Source of the DNA: Narthecium ossifragum
Lineage: Eukaryota; Streptophyta; Magnoliopsida; Dioscoreales; Nartheciaceae
Assembly: GCA_963920575.1 (NCBI GenBank)
Contig: OY986971.1
Coordinates: forward strand, 21,938,492-22,002,491
Reading direction: 5' to 3'
DNA: 64,000 nt
Below the pieces are notes generated by a model that made no database searches, was not told the DNA's origin, and saw only the letters and a program-made list of their open reading frames with translations. Of the stretch, positions 23,859-34,990 are shown one piece after another; the stretch's first letter is position 1, and every line of letters begins with the position of its first letter. Position numbers and translations under genes: made by a program.

Positions 23859-25502
23859 TTTAGAAGAAGACACCATGCGCTGAACTGCTTCCAACCCAGC
23901 CTTGCCATCGTGACTATTCTGCACCACACCCACACCTCTCTGTTGACAACATCCTTCCTCCTCACGTGGCCTCATAGCAGCCCTCTCAAAACCCACGCCA
24001 TTGGGAGCCGATGTGATCACCACAGCCTTGGCCGCAACTCCTTCGGCAGGCTTACACTGGCGATTTGTGACCAGAGTCCAACCGTCGCTCTTCCCAAATC
24101 CCGGTGGCGGACCTGAGGAATCCGAAGAGAGATCATTACCACCGGCTGAAGAAGGATCCGAAGCCGTGAAAACTGGCAACTCAACATCTTTCTCCTGCAT
24201 CGGAGGCGAGCGAGGGGATGGAGTCGGGCAAACATGTCCAATCTTGCAGCACCCCTCACAAACCTAAATATCCTCATAAATAACAGAGAGATCAATCTTT
24301 TTCCCCTCCACAATCACCTCCAAGCTCCCACACAACAGCTCCGATGAATCAATCTCAATGCAAACTCTAGCAAACTTACCCCGAATTGCCCTTGCAGTAG
24401 CAAATCCACAACCAGCGGAGTACCCAAAGGTGCAACCATATCCTTGACGAGATCCTCAATGAAGTATTCAGGTGGGACAGTCTGGACTCTGGGCCAGACC
24501 GGAATGGTCTCAAACGCAGAGGCAGATGCTTGGAAGTCATCTTTCCAGCGAATGAGGGAGAGAAGGAGCCCATTAATCTTCCAAGGCCCACCCAGCAAGA
24601 CCTTCTGCATGTCTTCCTCACAAGAGAACTTAAAGGCGAAGACATTTTCAGGCATATCCATCACTGCCACCCCACCAGATAGCTTCCAAAGCTGGGCCAC
24701 CCTGAACTTAAGGTGAATGAGGGGCACAGTTCCTCTCACGAATCTTCCGAAAAGCCAAAAGGGCCATGCCTTCCTGCTTTCTCTCATTTTAACAAGGCAA
24801 AGACTCACCTTGCGAGATGGCATTGAGGTCACTTTAATATCCTTCACAGAGAACAGTGAAGGTGTGGGAGCTCGGGGACCAACACCTTTGCCCCACACCC
24901 CACCACCATTAAATCTATGAGAACCACCCCCACCAACCACCTGGGCCCAACACCTTGCTGGTGGCGCACGTTGCACAGGGATGGCCACCACCCCAGCAGG
25001 ATTTGCACAAGCCTCCCCCGCCACAGAGCCGTCCAAATCTCCAACAAGAGGACTGGAAGGCTGGCCACTATCCCGATGTTGCCACTTCTCCACCGAAGAG
25101 ACCCCTTGCAAAACGCGTCTTGCAAGCTTAGACGTAGGAACATTCCTGGTCGCATGGAGTCTCCGGCGACGGGAATCACCAAGATCCCATTTTTTAAAGT
25201 ACTTCATTTCTCCGGCGACGGGAATCACCAAGCTTAGTGGGGGTTCATGTTGGACCGACCAGCATGTTCATTCAAACTCGTTCGGATTGGGTTTCGGATC
25301 TGGATTAGCATTGATCGGCTGCGGACAATATACTTCTCCGGTCGAAAGGTTTACCGAGCAACCCAAAGGAAGAAGACTTCTACGGTCCCTCCCCGAATCC
25401 TTGCGGCCTCCGAGACGAACACGGAGCTGCAGGAACTCGAGAGCAAGCTGACGAGAGATACCACCCAGCACCACCTCTTTTCACATGAGCTCCAAGTGGT
25501 GA

Positions 25503-25834
25503 TGTTTTTTATTTATAAGCAGAGTAAATACAATAATGGTAACTTTACAGTTGTACAAATCAATCATAAATTCTATGTAAAGCTATATACAATCAATCAT
25601 TCCATTTATAATAGAGGATCTTTGTTTGCCTTCTGGAGGTGAGCTGTTTAGATTCCTCACAACAGGGATGTGGTTGGGTTAAGTCAATTGCAGTTAAAAG
25701 AAACGTACGTAGCCAAGCGTTCTTGCTCTTTATAATAGTGGTGGTCTTGTGATCAAGTTTCTGAAATTTGATTTTAGGGTTAATTGAATACCCACCCCTT
25801 AATTCTTTATGCATGTACTCCTCAAATTCTAACA
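25503..25834 (-). repeat. Distal piece of the copia LTR split by LINE-1
   Basis: On the minus strand it starts TGTTAGAATTTG at 25834 and includes TTATAAATAAAAAAC, a plausible polyadenylation region, next to the LINE-1 insertion point. It joins 11450-11490 once LINE-1 is removed. Confidence 0.65.
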
Positions 25835-25839
25835 ATATA

Positions 25840-27155
25840 AAGTACTAGGTGAGTCCTCTTATCACCCGGCAAGAGTAACCATCATCCCCCACTACTTTCT
25901 GTCTCTCCTAACCATTTGATAACCACCACCAACATTATTTCCTTCCACGTGGTTTCATTTCGATCGTCTGATATATAGGAGCATAATTTGGATCGGACAT
26001 CCTTAGCCGACTGAAAGTATCTTATATAATAGATTCCTCATAGCATCATCCTAACATAGGGAGGCAGAATTATCGTTTTACCCTTAACTCTACTATTGGA
26101 TTTAAGTACGAATAAACTATTAACATGAGGATTTAAGTAACCTTACATGTCCTAGTTAGCCCGTAACCATGGTTGGGTTACTTAAGTTGCTAGAGGGGCA
26201 ATGCTGTGCCATGTTCAAAGAAGTGGTAGGGCATTTTCTATATTGTCCAAAATTTTGCAATATATTCCTAATCTGTGCCTGTTTAAAGGATAGCCAAGCT
26301 ATAGGGTAAACGTATGTGATGATGGTATGCTTAGTTCTTTCATTAGACCGTCGATTAATGATGGCAGTGATGCTTAGTTCTTTCATTAGACAGTCGATTA
26401 ATGATGGCAGTGATGCTTAGTTCATTCATTAGACAGTCGATCTGAATCTTGGATTATAAATTCTTATGCTTCGCAAAGATTAAATACAGATCAAGTTTTC
26501 AAATGGGACTGAATTGAATGTACTCCAACTCCCTGCCTATGCCTAGATGGAGCCTGAATATATGAGTTTAATTTTGATACATTATACGCACGATTCTCGA
26601 AGCATAAATAGAGATTACGTTATAACATTATATGCACTAATCTCAAAGCATGATTAAATTAGGAAATCTTGAAGCAAAACTTATACTTTATTATAATCTA
26701 TTTTTGTTTATTTTACGCATGAATATAATAATATCAATTTGGTATAGTATACGATACGAATCTCGAAACAGAAATGAAAATATATTTTAATATTATACAC
26801 AAGAATTTCAAAGCATCTTAAAATTCTCATAATTCTTTATTCAATTCTCAATATATCCTATATAAGGACATTTTCGAAATTTTGTCGTCAAAAGGTACAA
26901 TTACTACCCTTATTCCATATTTTCCATATCCAAACACCATTTTCTCATTCTAAGCAATAATTATTAATTTATTCCTGCTTTTCAATCAAACAGTACAAGT
27001 GGAATAACTTTATCTCCACCTATTACTCCAACATACATAACCCAAAAATCTCTTATCCGGAATAACTTATCCACCAAACGACACCTTACCGCGCGCGGGT
27101 GCAAATTTAATAGTTAGTGAATATAAAATTATTGAACTTAAAAATGCCAAACAGG
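25840..27155. other. AT-rich intergenic stretch, no gene seen
   Basis: No convincing ORF. It holds a 43-bp tandem repeat (26318-26441), a 66-nt stretch resembling the 5' region of the ABCG gene (26489-26554), and a segment at about 26930-27085 ending CAAACGACACCTTA, which looks like a hAT/MITE terminus without an identified partner. Confidence 0.6.
26318..26441. repeat. 43-bp tandem repeat, about 2.9 copies
   Basis: The block GCTTAGTTC(A/T)TTCATTAGA recurs at 26329, 26372 and 26415, with GTCGATTAATGATGG between. The copies are nearly identical. Confidence 0.9.
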
Positions 27156-27170
27156 CCTTTTGTTTCACTT
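27156..27170. repeat. Left target duplication of LINE-2
   Basis: CCTTTTGTTTCACTT, identical to 33266-33280. A perfect 15-bp target duplication with the T-run directly adjacent is typical of target-primed LINE insertion. Confidence 0.95.
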
Positions 27171-27209
27171 TTTTTTATTTATGAGTTGAGCCTAAAGGCT
27201 AAGAGTTAT

Positions 27210-30200
27210 TTACAACAATGAAGCCAAGGCCTCAGCCCCATCTTCATGTTGCCAGTCAAAACTGGTGTGACGATGTCTACACCATTTGGCAACACGGTCA
27301 GCTACAACATTAGAAGACCTACTGACAAACAGAAAAAGGACTGATTCAAATCCCAAGACCAGCTTCCAAACCCTCTTTGCAAGCTGCTCCAAGCCCCTTG
27401 GCCACACTTTCACACCATTGATCATGTCAATAACCTCTTTAGCATCTGATTCTACTATGATTTTACTTCTCCCTCTATCTTTAGCCCACTCCAAAGCTCT
27501 CAAGATAGCCATAAGCTCTGCTTCAAACACCGTATTTGCATCAATTTTAGCACCTCTAATTGAGCACAAATCCCCCTGTTTAGACAATTCCACTGTTGCA
27601 GCTGCTGTGTTCCCTGAACCTTCATCATAGGAGGCATCAGTCTGGTACACCCAAACATCCCCATATGCAATACCTTGACACCTATTTTGCCCCAGAGACG
27701 TTAAGAACTCATCAGCAAGCCTTTTAGCTCTCTTAGCTAATATCTCAGGTTGTTCTCCCCAACCTTCAAAGACCCTGAGATTCCGGTCCTTCCAGGCCAA
27801 CCACAACCCATAGCCTACATAAGCTTTAAGTTTCATAACTCCCTGTTGGCTGGCAGATTTATATATCACCCAAAGAAGTTGGCTCAGGTTCCAATCCCAG
27901 AGTTGCACTCCACTTTCAATAAGAAGTAAATTAATAACCTCCCTTACAGCGTTGCACTCAAACAGTGTATGCAAAATGGTTTCCGGATGAGCTTCACACC
28001 ACGGGCACAACCTGTCTGATGAAGATTACCACTTCCACAGAGCTTCTCTCACCGGTAACCTCCCCTTTAAAGCCTTCCATAAAAAGTGTTTGATCCTTGG
28101 CCCAACAGGCATTCTCTATAGACTTGACCAATTAACCTCCCCTGCATTCTCCCAGCTCGGTTTGTATCTGCTGGCTAGAAACATATACGATGAAGATGCC
28201 GACACATGCCCACTGCTGCTATACTGCCATCGAGCTTCATCTCTTTGTGATCTTGGATTACTGGGAATACAAGCAATAGCTTGTGCAATCTCGGGATGAA
28301 AAAGATTCCCCAACAACTCTTGGTTCCACCCATCATCTGTCATAAGGTCACCCACCATTAATCTGTATGCCCCATCCCCCCAGAACAGAGAGGGCTTTGA
28401 GGATAAAGCCTCATCCAAAATCCAGTGGTCCTCCACAACCCGAACTTCACTATGGTTCCCAGGGGTCCATAGCAATCCCAAATTGAGATCCTCTGCAGCC
28501 TTGCACACCTGCTTCCAGTGAGTTGAGCCATAATGTTTAAACTTAGGAAGTCTTCCATGCCATTGGTATTTAGCTCTAGCAAATCTCGTCCAAACTGTTT
28601 CCTTATCCGACAGGAAGGCCTCCAACCTCTTGAGCTTCAGAGCTCTCTGCCACAAGGGGAAGTCCTTTAGCCCTAAACCTCCAAATTGTTTTGGCTTGGT
28701 CACCTCATTCCATGCTACGATACCGAGTCCCGATTTCCTGTCCTGCCACAAAAAATTCCTACATACTTGCTCCATCCTCTTCAGCACTTTACCGGGGACG
28801 TCCGCAGCAATCATGGCAAACACCGGCATACTCTGAAGAACTGACTTCAAAAGGACCACCCTTCCTGCCTCTGAAATCTTCGTGCCCTGCCAAGACATCA
28901 CTTTACCTACCATGCGATCCAAAAGCTGAGAGAAGTCTGTAGCTCTTAGCTTCTTAGCACTTATCGGAGCCCCCAAGTATTTCCAGCTTTCCTTGGCAAC
29001 ACCGACCTTGAGGATTCCACATATGGCAAGCCTCCTCTGTTTCTTCACTACTGGCGAGAACTTAATGGTTGACTTATGAGGGTTCATCTCAAGCCCACTA
29101 AGGAATTTAAATAAAGTCAGCTTAAGCCTTAGTGTCCGAGCCTCTAGGCAGGTAGCGCGAGTAACTATCAAACAATCATCAGCATAAAGGAGATGGGAAA
29201 TAGAGAAGTCCCCATTCCTAAACTTCAGCCCCTCCAATTTCGATCCGAAGGAACCCAACATTCTAGAAAGGACTTCTTGCACAATCACAAACAGATAAGG
29301 GGAGAGCGGGTCACCTTGACGAAGACCGCATCTTGGTCGGACTCTTCTATGAATTTCCCCATTCACGATGAAAGAAAACATGGATCCTCGGACACAGCTC
29401 ATAACCCAATTAATCCACATATGAGGAAAGTCCATTCTATGCATAACTTCCTCTAAGAAACACCAGCGCACCTTATCGTAAGCTGACATCAAGTCCACCT
29501 TGAGCACCATAAGACTTCGAGAATGAGGAGCAACTGCCATGGAATGGAGAATTTCTTGAGCCACATCTATACTATCATGTATACTCCGACCCTCTATGAA
29601 CGCCGACTGTTCAAGGCCAATAATTTCCCCCAACACTCCCTTCAATCTACCTGCTAGGATAGAGGTTATGATTTTATATCCAACATTGCATAGGCTTATG
29701 GGTCTAAAATCCTTTACCTTCCTTGGAAATTGGCATTTAGGAATCAGAGAAACAAAGGTTTCATTCCAATTTGGAGGCATACGAGAGGATCTGAAGAACT
29801 CTTGGACAATCTTCACCAAGTCCGGGCCAACCACTTGCCAATGCATCGTGAAAAACTCCGCTGGGATGCCGTCGGGGCCAGGACACTTGCCCCGGCCAAG
29901 ATTAAAAATAGCCTTCTTCACCTCCTCAGCTGTCACTTCTTCAACCAGAAACTCCTTCCAAATGCTGTTGATCTTTGGCAATTCTGGCAGCAACTCTGCA
30001 ATGAAATTCCCATCATCGCTCCACACACCTTCGTAATGTTTCTGCAGAGCCCTTCCAATATCCTGTTGACTGCTAGCAATATTACCGTCTGCATCAACCA
30101 GCTCTCTAATTCTGGACTTGTGCGATCTAGAAGCTACCATCTGGTGAAAAAATCCAGAATTTCGATCACCTGCACAAAGCCATTCTTTTCTGACTCGTTG

Positions 30201-31250
30201 AGATGCCCTAGCCTCTTGAACCAACATAAGTTTGTGTCATTGATCCTCTAACTGCCTCATCAGCGTCTCGTTCTCCTCAGATAAATCCCCCTGTTCCTCC
30301 AGACCATAGAGATCATTCAACAAGGCCTCAACTTTCTTACCAGTGCCAAACAGATCAAAAGCTTTGCTTTTTCTGTCCCAACCTTTGACTACCCGTTTGA
30401 TGGCTTTAATTCTAGTAGCAAAGACGAACTGATTAGAGCCTCGGCACGGGAAGTTCCAAGCCCTTGACACTGCCTCTCCAAATTCAGGTTTAGGCAACCA
30501 AGCATGCTCCAATCTGAACGTTCCTGGGCCCTTCTTCTTATCTTCACTGGCTAAGGAGACAAGAAGTGGAGAATGGTCTGACCCAACCTTTGGAAGGTGC
30601 CTAACATGAGTACCTGGGAACCTTTCCTTCCAAAGTTGATTGCATAAGACTCTATCCAACCGTTTAAGAATCTTGGCATTCCCTCCCTGTCTGTTCATCC
30701 AAGTAAATTGTGAGCCAGAGAAGGCAACATCATGAAGAGCGTTAGAACAAATAAACTGCATAAATTCAGCCTCAGAGTCACCAAAAGTAAAGGCTAGTCC
30801 TCCTTGCTTCTCTTCCGAGGATAGGATGGCATTGAAATCGCCTCCAATCAGATGTGGCAGCCCAGTCACTTCAACTTTGGACAAAGCTTCCCAAAGCTCA
30901 CGTCGTGCAGCAGATCTGGTTGCCCCATAAATTGCCGAGATAGTAACATGACCCAACTGCTCACCTGAAACAACTCCATGGATAGCCTGTGATGACCAGT
31001 GAGTGAAAGAAGCCCTTACCATACTCTTATTCCAGATCGCTATAATTCCCCCATGCCTCCCCCGACAAGGCAGCAAGTAAGACTCCCAGTTCAAGCCTAA
31101 CTTTGACTTCACCCATCCATACTTATCAGAGTCAACTAGAACATCTATCAGAAACAAGATAGAAACAGCATGGTCTGAATGTATACGAAAGCAGATCCTT
31201 ACCACGTGCTGAGGGCCTGCTCCTCGACAATTCCAGAACAAGAGCCTCAT
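27210..31250 (-). pseudogene. LINE-2 ORF2: endonuclease, RT and RNase H with three stops
   Basis: 1347 codons in one frame, no frameshifts, stops only near 30237 (TGA), 28116 (TAG) and 28031 (TAA). The apurinic-type endonuclease is codons 1-230: FWNCRGAG at the start, GGDFNAIL, SDHSPLLV. Reverse transcriptase begins at about codon 342, with FRPISLCNV, GLRQGDPLSP and catalytic YADD at 29175-29186. A zf-RVT-like segment reads FLWKALKGRLPVREALWKW, then CPWCEAHPETILHTLFEC. The C-terminal RNase H has TDASYD, EAELMAILRALEWA, VESDAKEV and NVVADRVAKW. The start overlaps the ORF1 stop as ATGA. Catalytic residues look intact, but the stops prevent full translation. Confidence 0.95.
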
Positions 31251-33184
31251 TTAATCACCGCAGTAGACGCCAGTTGCTCCTCTGGCGGAATCACGCATCT
31301 TCTTTTCCGTTGGCCAATCTTAACAAGCCTTGGGCAAAGGTCAATGATGGCCATGTTGTCGTAGCTCTCCTCTCCTGCGGCAGACTGAGAGGCATGAACA
31401 GGAGTAGTAGCCAGCTCTCTCATTCGTGGTTGCTGCAACTGCTCCTCTGAACCCAACGCTTCCTTAAGACGTTGGAAGCTCTCCTCATGAGAGAGCTCCA
31501 TCTCGACAACCTTGGCGCCATCGTCATGCTTAAACATACCCGCAGGACCTTCCTCCTTATTAAAATCTGGCACCGCTAATGAAGCGAACCGGTTATCGCC
31601 AAAGCCCAGATCTAACCCACCTCTCCTTTGAGTATGCAATCCACCAGCATGAGCCGATCCAGTAGCCTTTTTTGACATCAGGCTTTCCTTAACTCCTCGC
31701 AGACCAGGCCCAGAAGGCCTTTTAGCCCGGAACACTATACCCTGTGTATCAACTGGTCCTCCCTGTGCCACCTGTACACTTCCATCGCCTGCGGAGATAA
31801 AAGGGTTCAAACCCCTTTCTTGGTCCCCACTCTCCTTCCGATCCCTTCGCACCATCCAAACCTTGGTCCCCTCCCCACGCGTCACCGGTGGCGGCGTAAC
31901 GGCATCGCCTCTCTGGCCTCTCTGTCCGCGGCGATGGTTCTCCTCTGTCAGTATCTGTCTCCCCGTCTGATGAGCGCCATGTGGCTGATGCGGCTCTCCC
32001 GATGCCACCTGGCACTGGGCATCCGTACTGTGTGCACGCCGCCCAATGTCACGCTGATCGCCGCCGCCTCTTCGCCGGGGACGACGTACCACATGCCATT
32101 CTCCGGCCGCCACGGCCAGAATTTCCGGTGGAATAGCTCTCCTATCCGGTACGCCACTATCTCCTTGGATTTCTGAGCTTCCTAGGTCTTGAGCTCCCAT
32201 AACGGTATCCTCCTGCTGAAATCCCGGTGGGATGTCCTCCTCCATCCCTGACGCACCGCCTTCCCCCTTATGAACCGGCAAGCCCCTCGGCTCCGTTTGA
32301 GTGCCCCTTCTCTCCGTCTGCGACATTGGATTTCTTTTACACGACCCAGCTCCGTGCCCAATACGCGCACACCTCTCACAGATAGTGACTTTCTCGTAGA
32401 TGAAATCTACAAACCTAGTACTGGTCCTCGTCCTCACATTCGTTCCCACCTTGATCACCTGAGAGATGTTGACTTCCACACAAGCCCTAGCATACCGTCC
32501 CCTTTCAACATCCTCTGTAATCAGGTCCACTTGCAAGGGTAAACCGATTGTTGAAACAATCTGCATCACCGCCTCCCTATCAAACCAACCAATAGGGAGA
32601 TCTGGAATCCTAACCCAAACTGGAACTTTAGTAAAATCCTCTGCAACTGGACAGAAGTCTTCCCTCCATCGGAGAAGAGATAGCATCCTCCCGTTCACTG
32701 ACCAAGGCCCCATCGTAAGAACATTGTGGCAGTCTTGCTCGTTCTCAAATCTAAACACATATACCCCTTTAGCAAGATCAATCACCTTGAAAGAGGCACT
32801 GGTGTTCCATAGCAGAGAAAGCTTTTGCTTAATCATACCCAAATTCATTCTCCGGCCCAAAAACCGGCCAAACAGGGAATACCGCCATTTCCTAGCACAT
32901 CTCTCCATCAAGGCGCCATCTAACACCACTTCATCCGCGTAAAGGGGTCCAATCCTAGCCATCTCCTCCTCCGTGACAATGGAGGATCTCGGACACAATC
33001 CAGCTGCCGCCGCGTAAGAAGCCTTCCTCCCTAGCTTTGGCACTCCACCATCGCCTCCCTGCCTAGAAGCAGGGTCTTCCAATCCTGTCTTACCAGCTTG
33101 AGTGTCTGGGGGCCGGGGCGGCGATGACCCCCCCCCCCCCCCCCCCCAGTTCCTTGCTTTCGCCTCCACCACTTGGACCCTCAC
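31247..33184 (-). CDS. LINE-2 ORF1 nucleic-acid-binding protein
   Basis: 645-residue intact frame. It opens with a glycine run (G14-G19) encoded by the 20-nt C homopolymer. A DUF4283 domain spans about residues 95-235 (YSLFGRFLGRR, GPWSVNGRMLSLLRW, VPVWVRIPDLPIGW). A zinc knuckle follows, C-x2-C-x4-H-x4-C, C269-C282. The rest is a long basic, low-complexity region ending near the stop. Proteins of this layout bind element RNA in plant L1 LINEs. The stop overlaps the ORF2 start by the four bases ATGA, suggesting reinitiation. The start Met lies about 80 nt inside the element; no earlier in-frame Met is evident. Confidence 0.93.
   Translation of the reverse strand: MRVQVVEAKARNWGGGGGGSSPPRPPDTQAGKTGLEDPASRQGGDGGVPKLGRKASYAAAAGLCPRSSIVTEEEMARIGPLYADEVVLDGALMERCARKWRYSLFGRFLGRRMNLGMIKQKLSLLWNTSASFKVIDLAKGVYVFRFENEQDCHNVLTMGPWSVNGRMLSLLRWREDFCPVAEDFTKVPVWVRIPDLPIGWFDREAVMQIVSTIGLPLQVDLITEDVERGRYARACVEVNISQVIKVGTNVRTRTSTRFVDFIYEKVTICERCARIGHGAGSCKRNPMSQTERRGTQTEPRGLPVHKGEGGASGMEEDIPPGFQQEDTVMGAQDLGSSEIQGDSGVPDRRAIPPEILAVAAGEWHVVRRPRRRGGGDQRDIGRRAHSTDAQCQVASGEPHQPHGAHQTGRQILTEENHRRGQRGQRGDAVTPPPVTRGEGTKVWMVRRDRKESGDQERGLNPFISAGDGSVQVAQGGPVDTQGIVFRAKRPSGPGLRGVKESLMSKKATGSAHAGGLHTQRRGGLDLGFGDNRFASLAVPDFNKEEGPAGMFKHDDGAKVVEMELSHEESFQRLKEALGSEEQLQQPRMRELATTPVHASQSAAGEESYDNMAIIDLCPRLVKIGQRKRRCVIPPEEQLASTAVIK
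33128..33147. repeat. 20-nt C homopolymer within LINE-2 ORF1
   Basis: On the coding strand this is a G-run giving the polyglycine near the ORF1 N-terminus. Its length matters for reading frame, so a miscall by one base would break ORF1. Confidence 0.85.
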
Positions 33185-33265
33185 TCATTGCTCATCAAAC
33201 TCAGAGGTTCTAGTACTTGCAGGAGTTTTTAAAGTAGAGTGAGATTTGTTGGGAAACAAAAGTCG

Positions 33266-33280
33266 CCTTTTGTTTCACTT
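33266..33280. repeat. Right target duplication of LINE-2
   Basis: CCTTTTGTTTCACTT, a perfect copy of 27156-27170. Confidence 0.95.
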
Positions 33281-33399
33281 GGTATAAGCTGAACTTAATA
33301 ATCCTTTCGTGTATATATACCACGCGTATAGTTTCACGGTTCTGCGCTCAAACCTGTCAACTAATATGTTCAAAGGAAAAAAAAAATGATGAGTATGTT

Positions 33400-33960
33400 A
33401 GCATAGAAGAAATCCACAGGACTTTATGGCCAAATCAACATCCCACCTTTAAAACAAGTTACACGAAACTGATGAGTATGTCCACCGTAGACGCTAATTT
33501 TGACTAAGTCAAATTTCCATGATATTATAGAATTGCTAGATCAACATTAAATTTTATTCAAAGCCATATAATTTTAGAAAACTCATCAATACCGCTCTGT
33601 ATATATATGACCCTCCACGGTTTTGATAATACCCTACCCAAACCACAGGGACAAAGGCATTTTGGTAATTTTAGAATTTAATATATGCATAAACTTCCGG
33701 ATACATTCCTTCATGACCCTATATGACCCAGGTAACATCTTACATAAGGTAGAAAGATGTAAAGACATTTTGGCTAATTTAATCACATCAAGGGTATTTT
33801 GAGGATTTAGGCAAAATATATGAGTAATTTTAAATGCACAACTGAAAGTTATACGTGCACCACATTTTCGTAATGTCTAACTCATCAATGTCTCATCAAT
33901 ATCTAAGTGCACTTAGGAAATGTTGTGCACTTGTAACTTTTCACAAAGAATATGTCAAAA
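33400..33960 (+). repeat. Diverged Tat-like LTR fragment, copy 1
   Basis: It contains CGTAGACGCTAATTTTGACT, close to the start of the Tat LTR (TGTAGACACCAATTTTGACT on its own strand). Blocks such as GGCATTTTGGTAATTTTAG and GGGTATTTTGAGG follow, echoing that LTR's interior. The same sequence recurs at 54030-54540 and partly at 38740-38880 and 39200-39285. The flanking 33281-33400 (TATATATACC, GTTCTGC, AATATGTTCAAAGGA) is also shared with 39050-39150. No coding capacity. Confidence 0.7.
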
Positions 33961-33964
33961 CTAG

Positions 33965-34990
33965 TTATTTTTTCACAATTGTGGTAGTTACTTTCCACAA
34001 TGCTAGTGGTGGTAGTTACTTTCCACAATGCTGGTGGTAGTTACTTTCCACAATGATACTGGTGGCAGTTACTTTCTACAATTTTGGTAGTTACTTTTCA
34101 CAATGCTGGTGGTAGTTACTTTTCACAATTTTGGTGGTAATTATTTTTCAAAATTTTGGTAATTACTTTCCACAATGATGTTGGTGGTAGTTACTTTCCA
34201 CAATGATGATGGTGGTAGTTACTTTATACAATTTTGGTGGTAGTTACTTTCCATAATTTTGGTAGTTACTTTCCACAATGCTGGTGGTAGTTACTTTCCA
34301 CAATGATGGTGGTAGTTACTTTCCACAATGATGCTGGTGGTAGTTACTTTCCACAATTTTGGTGGTAATTACTTCTCACAATTTTGGTAGTTACTTTACA
34401 CAATGATGCTAGTGGTAGTTACTTTTCACAATGATGCTAGTGGTAGTTACTTTTCACAATGATGCTGATGGTAGTTGATTTTCACAATGTGGGTGGTAGT
34501 TACTTTCCACAATACTGGTGAAAGTTACTTTCCACAATGCTGGTGGTAGTTACTTTCCACAATGCTGGTGATAGTAGTTACTTTCCACAATGCTTATGGT
34601 AGTTACTTTTCACAATACTGGTGGTAGTTACTTTTCACAATTTTGGTAATTACTTTCTACAATACTGGTGGTAGTTATTTTCTACAATTTTGGTAGTTAC
34701 TTTTCACAATGCTGGTGATAGTTACTTTCTTCAATTTTATTAGTTACATTTTACAATACTGGTGGTAGTTATTTTCTACAATTTTGATAGTTACTTTCCA
34801 CAATGCTGATGGTAGTTACTTTCCTCAATTTTATTAGTTACTTTTTACAGTTTTGATAATTACTTTTCAAAAATACTGGTAGTTACTTCCACAGTTTTAC
34901 TACTTACTCTACACCACCATTTTGGTTGTTGCTTTCTACAATTTTGGTAGTTACTTTCTACAATTTTGGTAGTTACTTTCCACCACAATT
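33965..34990 (+). repeat. 1-kb minisatellite, unit GGTGGTAGTTACTTTCCACA...
   Basis: Some 35 imperfect units of about 25-33 nt. Each has GGTAGTTACTTT(C/T)(C/T)ACAAT followed by a variable TTTTGGT, GCTGGTGGT or GATGCTGGTGGT segment. Units vary both by base change and by insertion of GATG or TGG blocks. No open frame spans it. It starts inside the LTR-like fragment and ends at a T/C-rich tract. Confidence 0.93.

Larger units (their letters stand above)
22660..25231 (-). pseudogene. LINE-1 ORF1 (nucleic-acid-binding protein), broken
   Basis: ORF1 of plant L1 elements encodes an RNA-binding protein. The best piece (25231-24314, 305 aa) has the DUF4283 pattern: WPFWLFGRF, then FKFSCEEDMQKVLLGGPWKI, then LSLIRWKDDF, then IPVWPRV. 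A frameshift near 24310 leads to a zinc-knuckle-like CEGCCKIGHVC at about 24240, preceded by an in-frame stop. A Pro/Ser-rich tail continues in 24200-23841, is split by the MITE-like insertion (23036-23858) and ends near 22660. Confidence 0.85.
11491..25502 (-). mobile_element. LINE-1: dead L1-type LINE hosting nested insertions
   Basis: Minus-strand L1-type LINE. The 3' end is a T-run (A tail on the element strand) at 11502-11517. A 10-bp direct repeat CAAGTGGTGA at 11491-11500 and 25493-25502 is the probable target duplication, so the element itself is 11501-25492. The element order, right to left, is ORF1 (DUF4283 plus zinc knuckle), endonuclease, reverse transcriptase, zf-RVT-like region, RNase H. 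Subtracting three solo LTRs and one MITE-like insertion leaves about 6.2 kb, close to the 6.1 kb of LINE-2. It is full of stops and frameshifts, and the RT active site reads YADN. Confidence 0.9.
27171..33265 (-). mobile_element. LINE-2: near-intact plant L1-type LINE (6095 bp)
   Basis: Full-length minus-strand element between perfect 15-bp target duplications. It has an intact ORF1, an ORF2 in one continuous frame interrupted by three stops, a short 3' untranslated region and a short T-run at 27171. Few lesions and a perfect duplication indicate recent insertion. Its 3' end (GAGTTGAGCC, then AAAGGCTA) resembles the 3' end of LINE-1 and of the LINE scrap at 41.1 kb. Confidence 0.96.

Noticed and set aside
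33965..34990. Could the regular repeats be a CRISPR array?
   Set aside because: Spacers are not unique; they are variants of a few modules, and the context is a plant nuclear genome. It is a minisatellite.
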